From: CADEDH01 sp041394285
GTDB taxonomy: Bacteria > Actinomycetota > Acidimicrobiia > Acidimicrobiales > SZUA-35
Assembly: GCA_041394285.1 (NCBI GenBank)
Contig: JAWKIL010000005.1
Coordinates: 124,001 to 188,000, forward strand
Length of the DNA: 64,000 nucleotides
Direction of reading: 5' to 3'
Shown: positions 1 to 8,565 of the stretch, piece by piece
How positions within the stretch are numbered: the stretch's first letter is position 1
Layout: each line of letters begins with the position of its first letter
Translations under genes and position numbers: made by a program
Notes under the pieces: model-generated
Databases searched by the model: none
Told to the model about the DNA's origin: nothing
What the model saw: the letters and a program-made list of their open reading frames with translations, nothing else

Positions 1-633
1 GCCGGCCGGGCCTTCTCCTCCGGTGACGACATCGTGGGCGGCATGGGCCCCGAGGTGCCGCTCGACGCCCGTAGCCGCACCGCCCGGGCCCATCAGCGGG
101 GCTGGCACTACGAGCTGGTCAAGACCCTGCTGTCGACACCCAAGCCGGTGATCGCCGCCCTCAACGGCCGCTGCCACGGCGCCGGGTTCGTCATCGCCCT
201 GGGCTGCGACTTCCGGGTCGCCCGGGCCGACACCCTGATCGGCGACATCCGCTCGGGCAAAGCCATCTTCGCCAACCAGGGCGTCGGCCTGCTGCTGCCC
301 AACCTGATCGGCTCGGCCCGGGCCATGGACCTGCTCATGACCGGCCGGGTGATCGACGCCGCCGAAGCCGAGCGCTACGGGCTGCTGGCCCGGGTGTGGC
401 CCGAGACCAGCTACGACGCCGACCTGGCCGCCTTCGTGGGCGAGCTGGCCACCGGACCGACCCGGGTCTACGCCGCCTGGAAAGCCAGCGTCAACCGCTC
501 GGTGCTCATGGAGCTCGACGCCTACACCGACCACGAGAACCTGCTCAACATCTCCCTTCTCGGCTGTGAGGACACGGTCGAAGGCGTGCGCTCCTTCGCC
601 GAGCGCCGCCCGCCCCGGTTCACCGGCCGCTGA
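1..633 (+). CDS. Enoyl-CoA hydratase/isomerase family protein (5' end outside window)
   Basis: The reading frame is open from the first base, so the true start lies upstream; 210 residues remain. The visible start, AGRAFSSGDD, is the first crotonase oxyanion-hole segment. PVIAALNGRCHGAGFVIALG is the second (CoA-binding) segment. The C-terminal part, with an AxxxxxYGLLARVWP stretch, fits crotonase trimerisation regions. The family hydrates or isomerises enoyl-CoA esters in beta-oxidation-like pathways; the substrate cannot be read from sequence. It is followed by an 80-base gap and an unrelated gene on the same strand. Confidence 0.9.
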   Translation, partial: AGRAFSSGDDIVGGMGPEVPLDARSRTARAHQRGWHYELVKTLLSTPKPVIAALNGRCHGAGFVIALGCDFRVARADTLIGDIRSGKAIFANQGVGLLLPNLIGSARAMDLLMTGRVIDAAEAERYGLLARVWPETSYDADLAAFVGELATGPTRVYAAWKASVNRSVLMELDAYTDHENLLNISLLGCEDTVEGVRSFAERRPPRFTGR

Positions 634-713
634 GCCCGGGCCGGGCCGGGGGTTGCGGCGCCCGTCCCGATCGAAGCGGTAGGGGCTGGCGTCGGCCACT
701 AGGGTCGGCCGCT

Positions 714-1583
714 ATGGACCTCGAATCCGATGCCCGGCTCGGCGCCCGGCCACTGGCCGAGCGCGTCATGATCATGCGCCAGGAGATCGACCGTCTGGCG
801 GCCCGCCTCTCGGCCCTCAGCCCCGATCAGCTCGACCAGCCCGCCATCGGTGACTGGACGGTGCGGGAGGTGGTGGCCCACATGGCGGTGGTGCCCGAGT
901 TCTACACCGACGGCGTGCTGCGGGGGGCCTCGGGCGACACCAGCGGCGGCGGCAACCCGACGCCGGCCGGCACCGGGCGGGGAGAGGTCGCGGCCGAGAA
1001 CATCCGCAAGGGCGCCGTCGGCCTGGCCCGCAAGGTCGACGACGTGATCGGCCGGTTCCGCCGCTCGGCCGAAGGCCTGGCCGACGCCCTCAGCGGCGAC
1101 GAGACCGACCTCGGGTACCCGTGCTACCACCCCGGCGGGCTCCTGCCGGCCAACCGCTTCCTCGTGCTGTTCCTCAAAGAGCTCGGCCTCCACGAATGGG
1201 ACATGTTCGAGGCGCTGGAACCGCCCTGCGCCATGAGCCGGTGGGGGGCCGACGCCGCCTTCCAGGCCCTGGAGGAGGAGATCGCCTCCGGCTCCCTGCG
1301 GTGGGTCACCGACCCCGGCCGCAACCCGCAGGCCGTCACGATCCGGGTGACCACGTCGGGCGCCGTGGTGGGGGAGAGGGACCTCATCCTCGATCCGGAC
1401 TGGACCCGCCTGGTCGCCGCCGACGACAGCCGGCCGGCCCAGGGGCGGTTGCACATCGACGCCGGCGACTTCACCCTCGGCTGCTCGGGGCGGCTCGACC
1501 TGGTGGCGGCCGTCGAGAGCGGCCGGGCCCAGGGCGACCTCGACGCGGTGCGGGTGCTGGCCGGCCGCCTGACCGGTATGTGA
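714..1583 (+). CDS. Maleylpyruvate isomerase family (DinB-like, mycothiol-dependent type) protein
   Basis: This 289-residue protein begins with an N-terminal four-helix DinB/MDMPI-like domain. The signature IGDWTVREVVAHMA is at about residues 45-58, and His56 is a likely metal ligand. The C-terminal part (about 220-289) resembles the small alpha/beta domain attached to mycothiol-dependent maleylpyruvate isomerases. Family members use mycothiol or bind a divalent metal, but most actinobacterial copies have no known substrate, so only the fold is assigned. It starts at ATG and is followed after 19 bases by a SnoaL-like gene, suggesting co-transcription. Confidence 0.75.
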   Translation: MDLESDARLGARPLAERVMIMRQEIDRLAARLSALSPDQLDQPAIGDWTVREVVAHMAVVPEFYTDGVLRGASGDTSGGGNPTPAGTGRGEVAAENIRKGAVGLARKVDDVIGRFRRSAEGLADALSGDETDLGYPCYHPGGLLPANRFLVLFLKELGLHEWDMFEALEPPCAMSRWGADAAFQALEEEIASGSLRWVTDPGRNPQAVTIRVTTSGAVVGERDLILDPDWTRLVAADDSRPAQGRLHIDAGDFTLGCSGRLDLVAAVESGRAQGDLDAVRVLAGRLTGM

Positions 1584-1602
1584 TCGACAGGGAGCCGACG
1601 AG

Positions 1603-2010
1603 ATGAGCGACAACATCGTGACCGCCGAACGGCGGGCCGAGATCGAAGCCGAGATCGAGGCGTTCATGGAGCGCTACCACCAGGGGTTCACCGCCGGCAC
1701 CCGGGACGACCTGCAGGCTCTCGTGCACCTGCCGGTGATCTACGTCACCGAGACCGGAGCCCAGGTGCGGGACGGTTACCCGTTCGATCCGGTGAAGATG
1801 CGGGAGTCCGACCTCGGCTTCCATCACGCCGACACCACCACCCGCGTCGTCCACCTGGAGGAGACCCGGGCCCACCTCGTGATCGAGGGCCTCCGCTACC
1901 GGGCCGACGGCTCGGTCATCGAGTCGATCGAGAGCTTCTACATCCTCCACAAGCGCGACAACGAGTGGAAGGTCTCGGTCTTCTCCGGCATCCGGGGCGC
2001 CCGGGCCTGA
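1603..2010 (+). CDS. SnoaL-like/NTF2-fold protein of unknown function
   Basis: The product is 135 residues. An N-terminal helix carries AEIEAEIEAFMERYHQGFTAG, followed by alternating strands ending in ESFYILHKRDNEWKVSVFSG, typical of the cone-shaped NTF2/SnoaL fold (DUF4440-like). Such proteins include small isomerases, hydratases and scaffold proteins; no catalytic set can be assigned here. It lies 19 bases after the maleylpyruvate-isomerase-like gene, with a purine-rich tract (gggagccgacgag) just before the ATG, so the two are probably one operon. It faces a convergent MmcQ/YjbR gene 9 bases away. Confidence 0.7.
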   Translation: MSDNIVTAERRAEIEAEIEAFMERYHQGFTAGTRDDLQALVHLPVIYVTETGAQVRDGYPFDPVKMRESDLGFHHADTTTRVVHLEETRAHLVIEGLRYRADGSVIESIESFYILHKRDNEWKVSVFSGIRGARA

Positions 2011-2019
2011 CACCGGCGC

Positions 2020-2412
2020 TCACGCCTCGGTGCCGTCCTGGGCCGCGATCTCGGCGTCGAGCCGTTTGACCAGGGTCTTGGGTGCTACCGCCCGATAGCT
2101 CTCCTCCACGAAATCGAGCAGCACCTCCCGTTCCTCCTCCGGCACCCGGTCGACGTACAGCGTCACCCATCCGTGCTTGCCCAGGCCGTACCGGGTGGGG
2201 AACGCCTCGGGGTAGGACAGGGCATGGTCCCGGGAGTCGGGCAGCTTCACCGTCATCGCCGGCTGCTCGGCCACCGGCCCGCTCACGAACAGGAAGATCT
2301 TCTTTCGGACCTTCACCACCCGGTCGCCCCACGGCTCGTCGGGCCAGGCCTCGGGCAGGGACAAGGCGAACGCTTCCAGCGTGACGGTGAATGGCGGGGT
2401 GTCGTCGGCCAT
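2020..2412 (-). CDS. MmcQ/YjbR family protein (DUF419)
   Basis: About 130 residues when started at the ATG giving MADDTPPFTV; an in-frame start 33 bases upstream is possible but adds nothing conserved. The pattern WPDEPWGDRVVKVRKKIFLF, the AMTVKLPDS strand and the YGLGKHGWVTL segment are characteristic of the MmcQ/YjbR (CyaY-like) fold. Members have been called DNA-binding-like, but their function is not established. It is convergent with the SnoaL-like gene and divergent from the YggT gene. Confidence 0.8.
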   Translation of the reverse strand: MADDTPPFTVTLEAFALSLPEAWPDEPWGDRVVKVRKKIFLFVSGPVAEQPAMTVKLPDSRDHALSYPEAFPTRYGLGKHGWVTLYVDRVPEEEREVLLDFVEESYRAVAPKTLVKRLDAEIAAQDGTEA

Positions 2413-2507
2413 GGCCCGAGTGTGCCATCCCGTCGCTCCGTCCAACGTCGGGCCGGGGAACGCGCCATCATGGAGCCGACTCCTGGCGCGAAAGGCGACC
2501 GCTCTCC

Positions 2508-2759
2508 ATGTCCTCGGTGCTGCTCCTCATCCTCGAGATCTACGTCTTCGTCCTGTTCGGCCGGGTGATCTTCAGCTGGATCCGGCCCGATCCCCGCACC
2601 TTCCTGGGGCAGGTCAACGGCGTGCTGCTCACCCTCACCGAGCCCGTGGTCGGTCCCGTTCGGCGGGTGCTGCCCAGCATGGGCCCGTTCGACTTCTCGG
2701 TGCTGATCGTGCTGCTGGTCATCCAGATCGTTCTCGTGCCGATCGCCCGCTCGCTCTGA
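2508..2759 (+). CDS. YggT family membrane protein
   Basis: The product is 83 residues starting at MSSVLLLILEIYVFVLFGRV. Two transmembrane segments (about 3-20 and 60-80) flank a cytoplasmic loop holding the family motif, a FSWIRPDP stretch followed by LTEPVVGPVRRVLPSMG. YggT proteins are small inner-membrane proteins often near cell-division or stress genes; their molecular function is unclear. I chose the ATG at 2508 because everything upstream in frame is non-conserved. The gene is convergent with hrpB. Confidence 0.85.
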   Translation: MSSVLLLILEIYVFVLFGRVIFSWIRPDPRTFLGQVNGVLLTLTEPVVGPVRRVLPSMGPFDFSVLIVLLVIQIVLVPIARSL

Positions 2760-2780
2760 GCGCCCCGGCGGCGGCGGGCC

Positions 2781-5306
2781 TCACCGCCCGGCGCCGGCCA
2801 GCGGATCCTCGGGCCAGGCGTGCTTGGGGTAGCGGCCCCGCAGATCGGCCCGCACCGCCCGGTACGAACCCCGCCAGAACCCCGGCAGGTCGGTCGTCAC
2901 CTGGGCCGGCCGGTCGGCCGGCGACAGCAGCTCGATGGCCACCGGCACCCGATTCGGCCCCACCACGGGGTGCTCGTCCAGTCCGAACAGGTGCTGGATC
3001 CGCACCGACCACACCGGCCGCCCGCCGCCATAGCGAACCGGGCGGCTCCGACCTCCCGGCAGGGTGAGCTCGGCCGGGGCCAGCACGTCGAGCTGGCGCC
3101 GCTGCTCCCATCCCAGCAGGCCGAGCACGGCTCCGGTGGCGTCGATCCGCCGCAGATCGGCCACCGACCGGCACCGCGACAGGTCCAGCCACTCGTCGAG
3201 CCGGGCCAGCAGCACCTCGTCGCCCAGATCGGGCCATGCCGCCGGATCCTGCTCGTGGAGCCAGGCCAGGCGGGCCCGCACCGACCCACCCCGCTCGCCC
3301 CACCGCAGCAGCGCCAGCCCGGCCGTCCGCAACCCCACGGCCAAGGCCTCGGCCACCGCCGCCCCGCCCGGCTCGGCCAGCGGCTGGCGGTGCAGGACCA
3401 GACCGCCCAGCCGCTGTTGGCGCTCGGCCCGCAGGGTGTCGTCGCGCTGGTCCCAGGCCACGTGCTCCACCCACCGGATCCGGTCGGCCGCCGCCGCCAG
3501 CACCGTGGCCCGGTCGACGGCCACCGCTCGCCGCACCCGGGCCGCCCGGGGATCGCCGTCGGCCTCGGCCACCACCACGAACGGCGCACCGGCCAACCGG
3601 TCGTCGCCGCCCCGGCCTCCGCCGCCCACCATCACCTCCCGCCCGATCGACAGCAGGAACCGGCCCGGGCGATCGGGCCGCGCCATCCCCACCCGGTCGG
3701 GCCAGGCCCGGGCCAGCAGGGCCCCCAGCTCGTCGATCGACCCGGCGCCGGCCCCGGCCGGCCTCGCCGTCGACGGTGCCCGGCTCGGCCGGGTACCGAT
3801 GCGCTGGGCCAGGCGGTCGGCGGGAGCCGCCATCGACCCCCACCGCCGTTCCAGCTCCGCCGCCAGATCGGGGCGGTCGGGCCAGGTGTCGTCGTCGAGG
3901 AGGGCCGCCGCCCGCCGGGCCAGCTCGCCGAGGCCCAGCTCCTCGCCCGTCAGCACGAGGACGGCCAGGCGGGGGTGGAGCCCGAGCCGGGCGGCCCGCC
4001 GCCCCACCTCGGTGAGCCGGCCGTCGTCGCCGGTGAGGCCCAGGCCGCCCAGCAGCCGCTGGGCCGCCTCCAACCGGGCCTCCCCCGGATGGTCGAGCAG
4101 GGGGAGCGACCGGGCCCACGGGTCACCCCACCGGGCCAGCTCGAAGGCCACCGGGAGGGGATCGCCGTCGACGATCTCGGGGGCCGTCGACGCCTCCAGG
4201 TGCCGGTGCTCCTCGGCCGACCACAACCGCCAGCACACCCCCGGCCCCACCCGGCCGGCCCGCCCCCGGCGTTGCTCGGCGGCGAAGGCGGTGGCGAACC
4301 CGGTCTCGAGGCGGCCCAGGCCGGTGGCCGGATCGAACCGGGCCCGCCGGAGCAGCCCGCCGTCCACCACCGCCTCCACCCCGGGGACCGTCACCGACGT
4401 CTCGGCCACCGCCGTGGCCACGATCACCCGCTGGCGGGCTCCCGGGCCGGCGCCGCCGGCCGGCCGACCCCGCAGGATCGAGCGCTGGACGTCCACCGGG
4501 GTGCTGCCGTGCAGGCCCACGCACTCGACCGGCGACCCGGCCCCGCCGCCCACACCCCGGCCGCCCACACCCCGGGCGGCCAGCGCCGCCAGCACGTCGT
4601 CGATCTCCCGCCGGCCGGGCACGAAGGCCAGCACGTCACCGGTCACCGCCGCCAGCGCCGTGACCACGGCGTCGGCCACGGCCGGGGCGAAGCGTGACCG
4701 CTCGGGGCGGGCCAGGTGGTGGGTGGTCACGGGGAACGTGCGGCCCGGCACGTCGACGACGGAGGCGGCACCGATCAGGGCGGCCACCCGCTCGGTGTCG
4801 AGCGTGGCCGACATGACCACGATCGCCAGGTCGTCGCGCAGCGCGGCCCGGGCCTCCAGCGCCATGGCCAGGCCCAGGTCGCTGTGCAGGTTCCGCTCGT
4901 GGAACTCGTCGAACACCAGGGCGGCCACCCCGGCCAGCTCCGGGTCGCGTTGGATCCGGTTGGTGAGGACGGCCTCGGTGACCACCTCGATCCGGGTGGC
5001 GTCGCTCACGGTGTGCTCGCCCCGCATCGACAGCCCGACCGTCCGCCCCAGGGGCTCGCCCAGCAGCTCGGCCAGGCGGGTGGCGGTGGCCCGGGCCGCC
5101 AGCCGGCGCGGCTCGGTGACGACCACGCGCCCGCCGCCCCCACGCCGGCCGGCCACGAACAGGGGCACCAGGCTCGACTTGCCGGCCCCCGGCTCGGCCC
5201 GCACCACAACCGCCCCGGTTCCGGCCACCTCGGCTTCGATGGCGTCCCGGGCCGCCTCGATCGGCAGCCCGGTCACGGGCACGGTGAGCTGGGTTCGGGC
5301 GATCAC
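2781..5306 (-). CDS. hrpB: ATP-dependent helicase HrpB
   Basis: A DExH-box helicase of 841 residues. Walker A is GAGKSS (about 40-45), the DEFH box is at about 133-136, SATLD at about 166, and the family II helicase arginine motif is QRRGRAGRVGPGVCWRLW. A helicase-associated region follows, and the HrpB-specific C-terminal domain ends with PEDPLAGAGR. Length matches the usual 800-850 residues. I start at the GTG reading VIARTQLTVPVTGLP; the longer open frame upstream is proline/arginine rubbish overlapping the divergent gene's leader. HrpB substrates are not well defined, and bacterial homologues are mostly dispensable. Confidence 0.93.
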   Translation of the reverse strand: MIARTQLTVPVTGLPIEAARDAIEAEVAGTGAVVVRAEPGAGKSSLVPLFVAGRRGGGGRVVVTEPRRLAARATATRLAELLGEPLGRTVGLSMRGEHTVSDATRIEVVTEAVLTNRIQRDPELAGVAALVFDEFHERNLHSDLGLAMALEARAALRDDLAIVVMSATLDTERVAALIGAASVVDVPGRTFPVTTHHLARPERSRFAPAVADAVVTALAAVTGDVLAFVPGRREIDDVLAALAARGVGGRGVGGGAGSPVECVGLHGSTPVDVQRSILRGRPAGGAGPGARQRVIVATAVAETSVTVPGVEAVVDGGLLRRARFDPATGLGRLETGFATAFAAEQRRGRAGRVGPGVCWRLWSAEEHRHLEASTAPEIVDGDPLPVAFELARWGDPWARSLPLLDHPGEARLEAAQRLLGGLGLTGDDGRLTEVGRRAARLGLHPRLAVLVLTGEELGLGELARRAAALLDDDTWPDRPDLAAELERRWGSMAAPADRLAQRIGTRPSRAPSTARPAGAGAGSIDELGALLARAWPDRVGMARPDRPGRFLLSIGREVMVGGGGRGGDDRLAGAPFVVVAEADGDPRAARVRRAVAVDRATVLAAAADRIRWVEHVAWDQRDDTLRAERQQRLGGLVLHRQPLAEPGGAAVAEALAVGLRTAGLALLRWGERGGSVRARLAWLHEQDPAAWPDLGDEVLLARLDEWLDLSRCRSVADLRRIDATGAVLGLLGWEQRRQLDVLAPAELTLPGGRSRPVRYGGGRPVWSVRIQHLFGLDEHPVVGPNRVPVAIELLSPADRPAQVTTDLPGFWRGSYRAVRADLRGRYPKHAWPEDPLAGAGR

Positions 5307-5486
5307 AACGGGCCCAGTCTGCCAGGGGCGCCGGAGGTGGGGCGCAGGCGGGACGTCACCCCTGGTGGCAGGGGGTTTGGGAGGCCGGCGGGGCGGATAG
5401 GGCCAGCGGGCGAACCGGACGGCCGGGGCGTACCGACGCGGTTCGCGACCACGGCCGGGGGACAGGGGCGGCCAGAGAGGTTGACG

Positions 5487-6731
5487 ATGTCGAACGGATC
5501 GGCGAATGGCGATCTCGGGCCCGGCCCGGTCGGATCCTCTCCGATAGGAACCGATCAAGCCGGCGCCAGGGCCGACGCCCTCGTGCTCCCGGGCCATGTG
5601 CGGGCTGCCGACCGCGGCGACTCGGCAGGCCACGCCCCGGGGTCACCGGGCGGCGAGGGCGGCCCGGCGTCGCCGTGGCGGGAGGTGCCGTGGCGCACGA
5701 TCGTGGCCGTCATCGGCCTGGTTTCGGCGGTCGCGCTGGTTGTCCTCGTGGTCCATCTCGCCTCCCGGGTGGTGGTGTGGGTGGCCATCGGCGGGTTCTT
5801 CGCCGTGGTACTCAGCCGGCCCGTCGGCTACCTCGAGCGGCGGTGCCACCTCCGCCGGGGCCTGGCGATCGGTGTGGTCGTCGGTCTCGCTCTGGCCACC
5901 GCGGCTGGCATCGTGACCCTGTTCGTGATGCCGGTGCGCACCCAGCTGCTGCAGGTCCTGAGCGACATGCCGGGCACGGTCAGCCAGGCGGTCAACGGGG
6001 AGGGCCCCGTCGGCCGCGTCGTCTACCGCCTCCGCCTCGAGGGTCAGGTCCGCGACAACCAGGCCTGGCTGATCGACCAGGCCTCGCGCCTGGAGGCGTC
6101 GCTCCCGGGGATGGCCGCCCGTACCGCCCAGGGCCTCGTCACGGTGCTCACCGTCACGGTGATGACGTGCCTGTTCCTGGGCCAGTCGGCCGCCATCGGC
6201 CGCACCGCCAGCCTGCTGGTGCCGGTCCGGCACCGGGGTTGGGTGACGGTCACCACCCTGGACGCCGGCCGGGCCGTGAGCGGCTACATGATCGGCAACC
6301 TGATCATCAGCGTGTGCGCCGGAGTGGCCTCCTTCGTGTTCCTGTTCGTGCTCGGGGTGCCGGCGGCCCTCGTCTTGGCCCTGTTCGTGGCCGTCGCCGA
6401 CCTGGTGCCGTTGGTGGGCGCGACGGTGGGGGCGGCCGCCGCCGTGTTGGGCGCCCTGCTGGTGTCGCCCGGGGCCGGCATCGCCGCCGTCGTGTTCTTC
6501 GTGATCTACCAGCAGTTCGAGAACTTCGTGCTGGCCCCGATGGTGATGGCCCGCACGGTCAAGATCAACCCGCTCGTGACGCTGCTCAGCGTGTTGCTGG
6601 GCGTGGAGCTGTTCGGGTTCGACGGGGCGCTGTTGGCCGTGCCGATGGCCGGCGCCCTCAACGTGATCGTGAAAGAGTTGTGGTGTCACCGGCCCACCGC
6701 GCCCGACGAGCTCGTGGTCGTCAGGGAGTGA
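5487..6731 (+). CDS. AI-2E family transporter (PF01594-type permease)
   Basis: 414 residues from the ATG reading MSNGSANGDLG. A disordered hydrophilic N-terminus of about 75 residues precedes the membrane core. Two N-terminal helices (IVAVIGLVSAVALVVLVV and WVAIGGFFAVVLSRP) are followed by an amphipathic periplasm-facing middle region. A C-terminal block of helices includes the family signature FENFVLAPMVMARTVKINPLVTLLSVLLG. Members export diverse substrates, including autoinducer-2 in one enterobacterial protein and Na+/H+ exchange in others, so substrate is not assigned. It is divergent from hrpB with a 180-base gap. Confidence 0.88.
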   Translation: MSNGSANGDLGPGPVGSSPIGTDQAGARADALVLPGHVRAADRGDSAGHAPGSPGGEGGPASPWREVPWRTIVAVIGLVSAVALVVLVVHLASRVVVWVAIGGFFAVVLSRPVGYLERRCHLRRGLAIGVVVGLALATAAGIVTLFVMPVRTQLLQVLSDMPGTVSQAVNGEGPVGRVVYRLRLEGQVRDNQAWLIDQASRLEASLPGMAARTAQGLVTVLTVTVMTCLFLGQSAAIGRTASLLVPVRHRGWVTVTTLDAGRAVSGYMIGNLIISVCAGVASFVFLFVLGVPAALVLALFVAVADLVPLVGATVGAAAAVLGALLVSPGAGIAAVVFFVIYQQFENFVLAPMVMARTVKINPLVTLLSVLLGVELFGFDGALLAVPMAGALNVIVKELWCHRPTAPDELVVVRE

Positions 6732-6776
6732 GAGGTTTCGAGGGGCGGTCCGCCTGGGGCACGATGACGGGTGACC

Positions 6777-7583
6777 ATGGCATCCGATGAACTTCCGTTG
6801 CGGCTCGTCGCCTCCGATCTCGACGGCACCCTCCTGCGAACCGACAAGACGATCAGCGACCGGACGGTGGCGGCCATCGCCGCCTGCGAGGCCGAGGGGA
6901 TCACGTTCGTGCTGGCCACCGGCCGCCCGCCCCGCTGGATCGGCGATATCAGCGACCGCCTCGGCCACCGGGGCGTCGCCCTGTGCGCCAACGGCGCCGT
7001 GATCTACGACCTCGACCAGAACCAGGTGCTGGCCCACCACACGATCGACCCCGACGCCGCCCTGGAGGTGGTGGCCCGCATCCGCCGCCGCTGGCCCGAC
7101 GCCGTCTTCGCCGTCGAGACCCTCGACCATCTCGGCCTCGAACCGGCCTGGCCCGTGACCTTCCCGGTGCCCGACAACACGGTGGTGGCCGACGCCGCCG
7201 AGCTGGTGGCCGTGGCCCCCGTCAAGCTCCTGGCCCGCCTGGAAGGCCATCCGGTCGAAGCTGCCCTGGCCGCCGCCACGGTGGAGGTGAGCGGCCTGGC
7301 CGAGGTCACCTGGTCCGGTGGCAGCCACCTGCTGGAGATGAGCGCCCCCGGCATCACCAAGGACTTCGCCCTGGCCGAGCTGGCCCTCCGGCTCGGGATC
7401 GACGCCGCCCTCGCCGTGGCTTTCGGCGACATGCCCAACGACATCGGCATGCTGCGCTGGGCCGGTGTGGGCCTGGCCGTGGCCAACGCCCACGAGCTGG
7501 TGCTGGCCGCCGCCGACGGCGTGGTGGGGTCCAACGACGACGACGGTGTCGCCGTCGAGCTGGAGCGTATGCTCGGGTGGTGA
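6777..7583 (+). CDS. Cof-type HAD-superfamily hydrolase
   Basis: About 268 residues. HAD motif I is SDLDGTLL (nucleophile Asp14, acid/base Asp16). Motif II/III features follow, and motif IV is AFGDMPNDIGMLRWAG, giving Mg2+ ligands. A C2-type cap lies between, as in Cof/YidA phosphatases acting on sugar phosphates or flavin/pyridoxal phosphates; substrate unknown. The ATG at 6777 is preferred, but an in-frame GTG six bases upstream is equally possible. It is followed after 34 bases by the DUF389 gene, probably in one transcript. Confidence 0.88.
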   Translation: MASDELPLRLVASDLDGTLLRTDKTISDRTVAAIAACEAEGITFVLATGRPPRWIGDISDRLGHRGVALCANGAVIYDLDQNQVLAHHTIDPDAALEVVARIRRRWPDAVFAVETLDHLGLEPAWPVTFPVPDNTVVADAAELVAVAPVKLLARLEGHPVEAALAAATVEVSGLAEVTWSGGSHLLEMSAPGITKDFALAELALRLGIDAALAVAFGDMPNDIGMLRWAGVGLAVANAHELVLAAADGVVGSNDDDGVAVELERMLGW

Positions 7584-7617
7584 TCGGCCCCGCGGCGAGC
7601 CCAGCCCGGCCCCGTCG

Positions 7618-8553
7618 ATGATCCATCTCCGATTGATCGTGCCGGTCGGGATCGCCCCGGCCGTGTTCCGGCGCCTGGCCGACACCGCCGGGGTGGCCCA
7701 CGTGGTGCGGCTCCCGGCGATCGAGGTGAGCCCACCGGGCGAGGTGATCCTGTGCGACGTGGCCCGGGAAGCCGCCAACGACCTGGTGGAATGGCTGCAG
7801 GATCAGGGCGTGCACCGGGTCGGCGCCATCTCGATCGAGTCGCTCGACACGGTGGTGTCCGATGCCGCCCAGCAGGCCGCCGACGCCGCCCCCGGCGACG
7901 GCGGGGATTCCCTCATCTGGGAAGAGATCGAGGCCCGGGCCCGCGCCGACGCCTCCCTGACGGTGTCGTTCCTCGTGTTCATCGCCGTGGCCGCCGTGAT
8001 CTCCGGTATCGGCATCCTGCTCGACGCCCCGATCCTCATCGTGGGGGCCATGGTGGTCGGTCCCGAGTACGGTCCCCTGTCCGCTCTGTGCGTGGCCGTG
8101 TGCCGCTGGCGTCGCCCCCCGGCCGTCCGGGCGGCCGTCACCCTGGCGGTCGGCCTGCTCGTTGCCGCGGCCTCGGCCCTGGCGGCAACCGCCACCTTCC
8201 GGGTCACCGGCCTCGCCCCCGGCACCTACGCCATCACCAACCGGCAGCTCACCGCCTTCATCGCCCATCCCGACGGCATGGCCGCCGTGGTGGCGGTGCT
8301 GGCCGGGATCGTCGGCATGCTGGCTCTCACCGAGGCCCGCAGCGGCACCCTGATCGGCGTGCTGGTGTCGGTGACCACCATCCCCGCCGCCGCCAACATC
8401 GGCGTGGCCACCGCCTACGGCGAGTGGCCCGAGGTCCGGGGTGCCGCCCTCCAGCTCGTGGTCAACGTGGCCGGGCTGGTGGTGGCCGGGGTGGTCACCC
8501 TGCTCGTCCAGGCCCGGGCCACCACCCGGGTGCAGACGTCGCGGGCGGCCTGA
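7618..8553 (+). CDS. DUF389 (TIGR00341-type) integral membrane protein
   Basis: 311 residues starting MIHLRLIVPVG. The first ~100 residues form a soluble ferredoxin-like/ACT-like domain. The membrane part begins near residue 120 with LTVSFLVFIAVAAVISGIGILLD and contains the DUF389 hallmark ILIVGAMVVGPEYGPLSALCVAV. Four to five further hydrophobic helices follow. No biochemical function is established for this family. It is the second gene of an apparent two-gene unit with the Cof phosphatase and is convergent with the esterase gene 12 bases away. Confidence 0.85.
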   Translation: MIHLRLIVPVGIAPAVFRRLADTAGVAHVVRLPAIEVSPPGEVILCDVAREAANDLVEWLQDQGVHRVGAISIESLDTVVSDAAQQAADAAPGDGGDSLIWEEIEARARADASLTVSFLVFIAVAAVISGIGILLDAPILIVGAMVVGPEYGPLSALCVAVCRWRRPPAVRAAVTLAVGLLVAAASALAATATFRVTGLAPGTYAITNRQLTAFIAHPDGMAAVVAVLAGIVGMLALTEARSGTLIGVLVSVTTIPAAANIGVATAYGEWPEVRGAALQLVVNVAGLVVAGVVTLLVQARATTRVQTSRAA

Positions 8554-8565
8554 ACGGGGCTCGGG

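Noticed and set aside
2820..4697. Long open frame on the plus strand opposite hrpB (over 600 codons)
   Set aside because: It is a GC-rich antisense shadow: arginine, proline and glycine rich, with no motif, while the minus strand has clear helicase motifs.
5643..7778. 700-codon minus-strand frame opposite the AI-2E and Cof genes
   Set aside because: Its composition (His, Gly, Gln, Asp repeats) is typical of antisense frames, and the plus strand holds two recognisable proteins.
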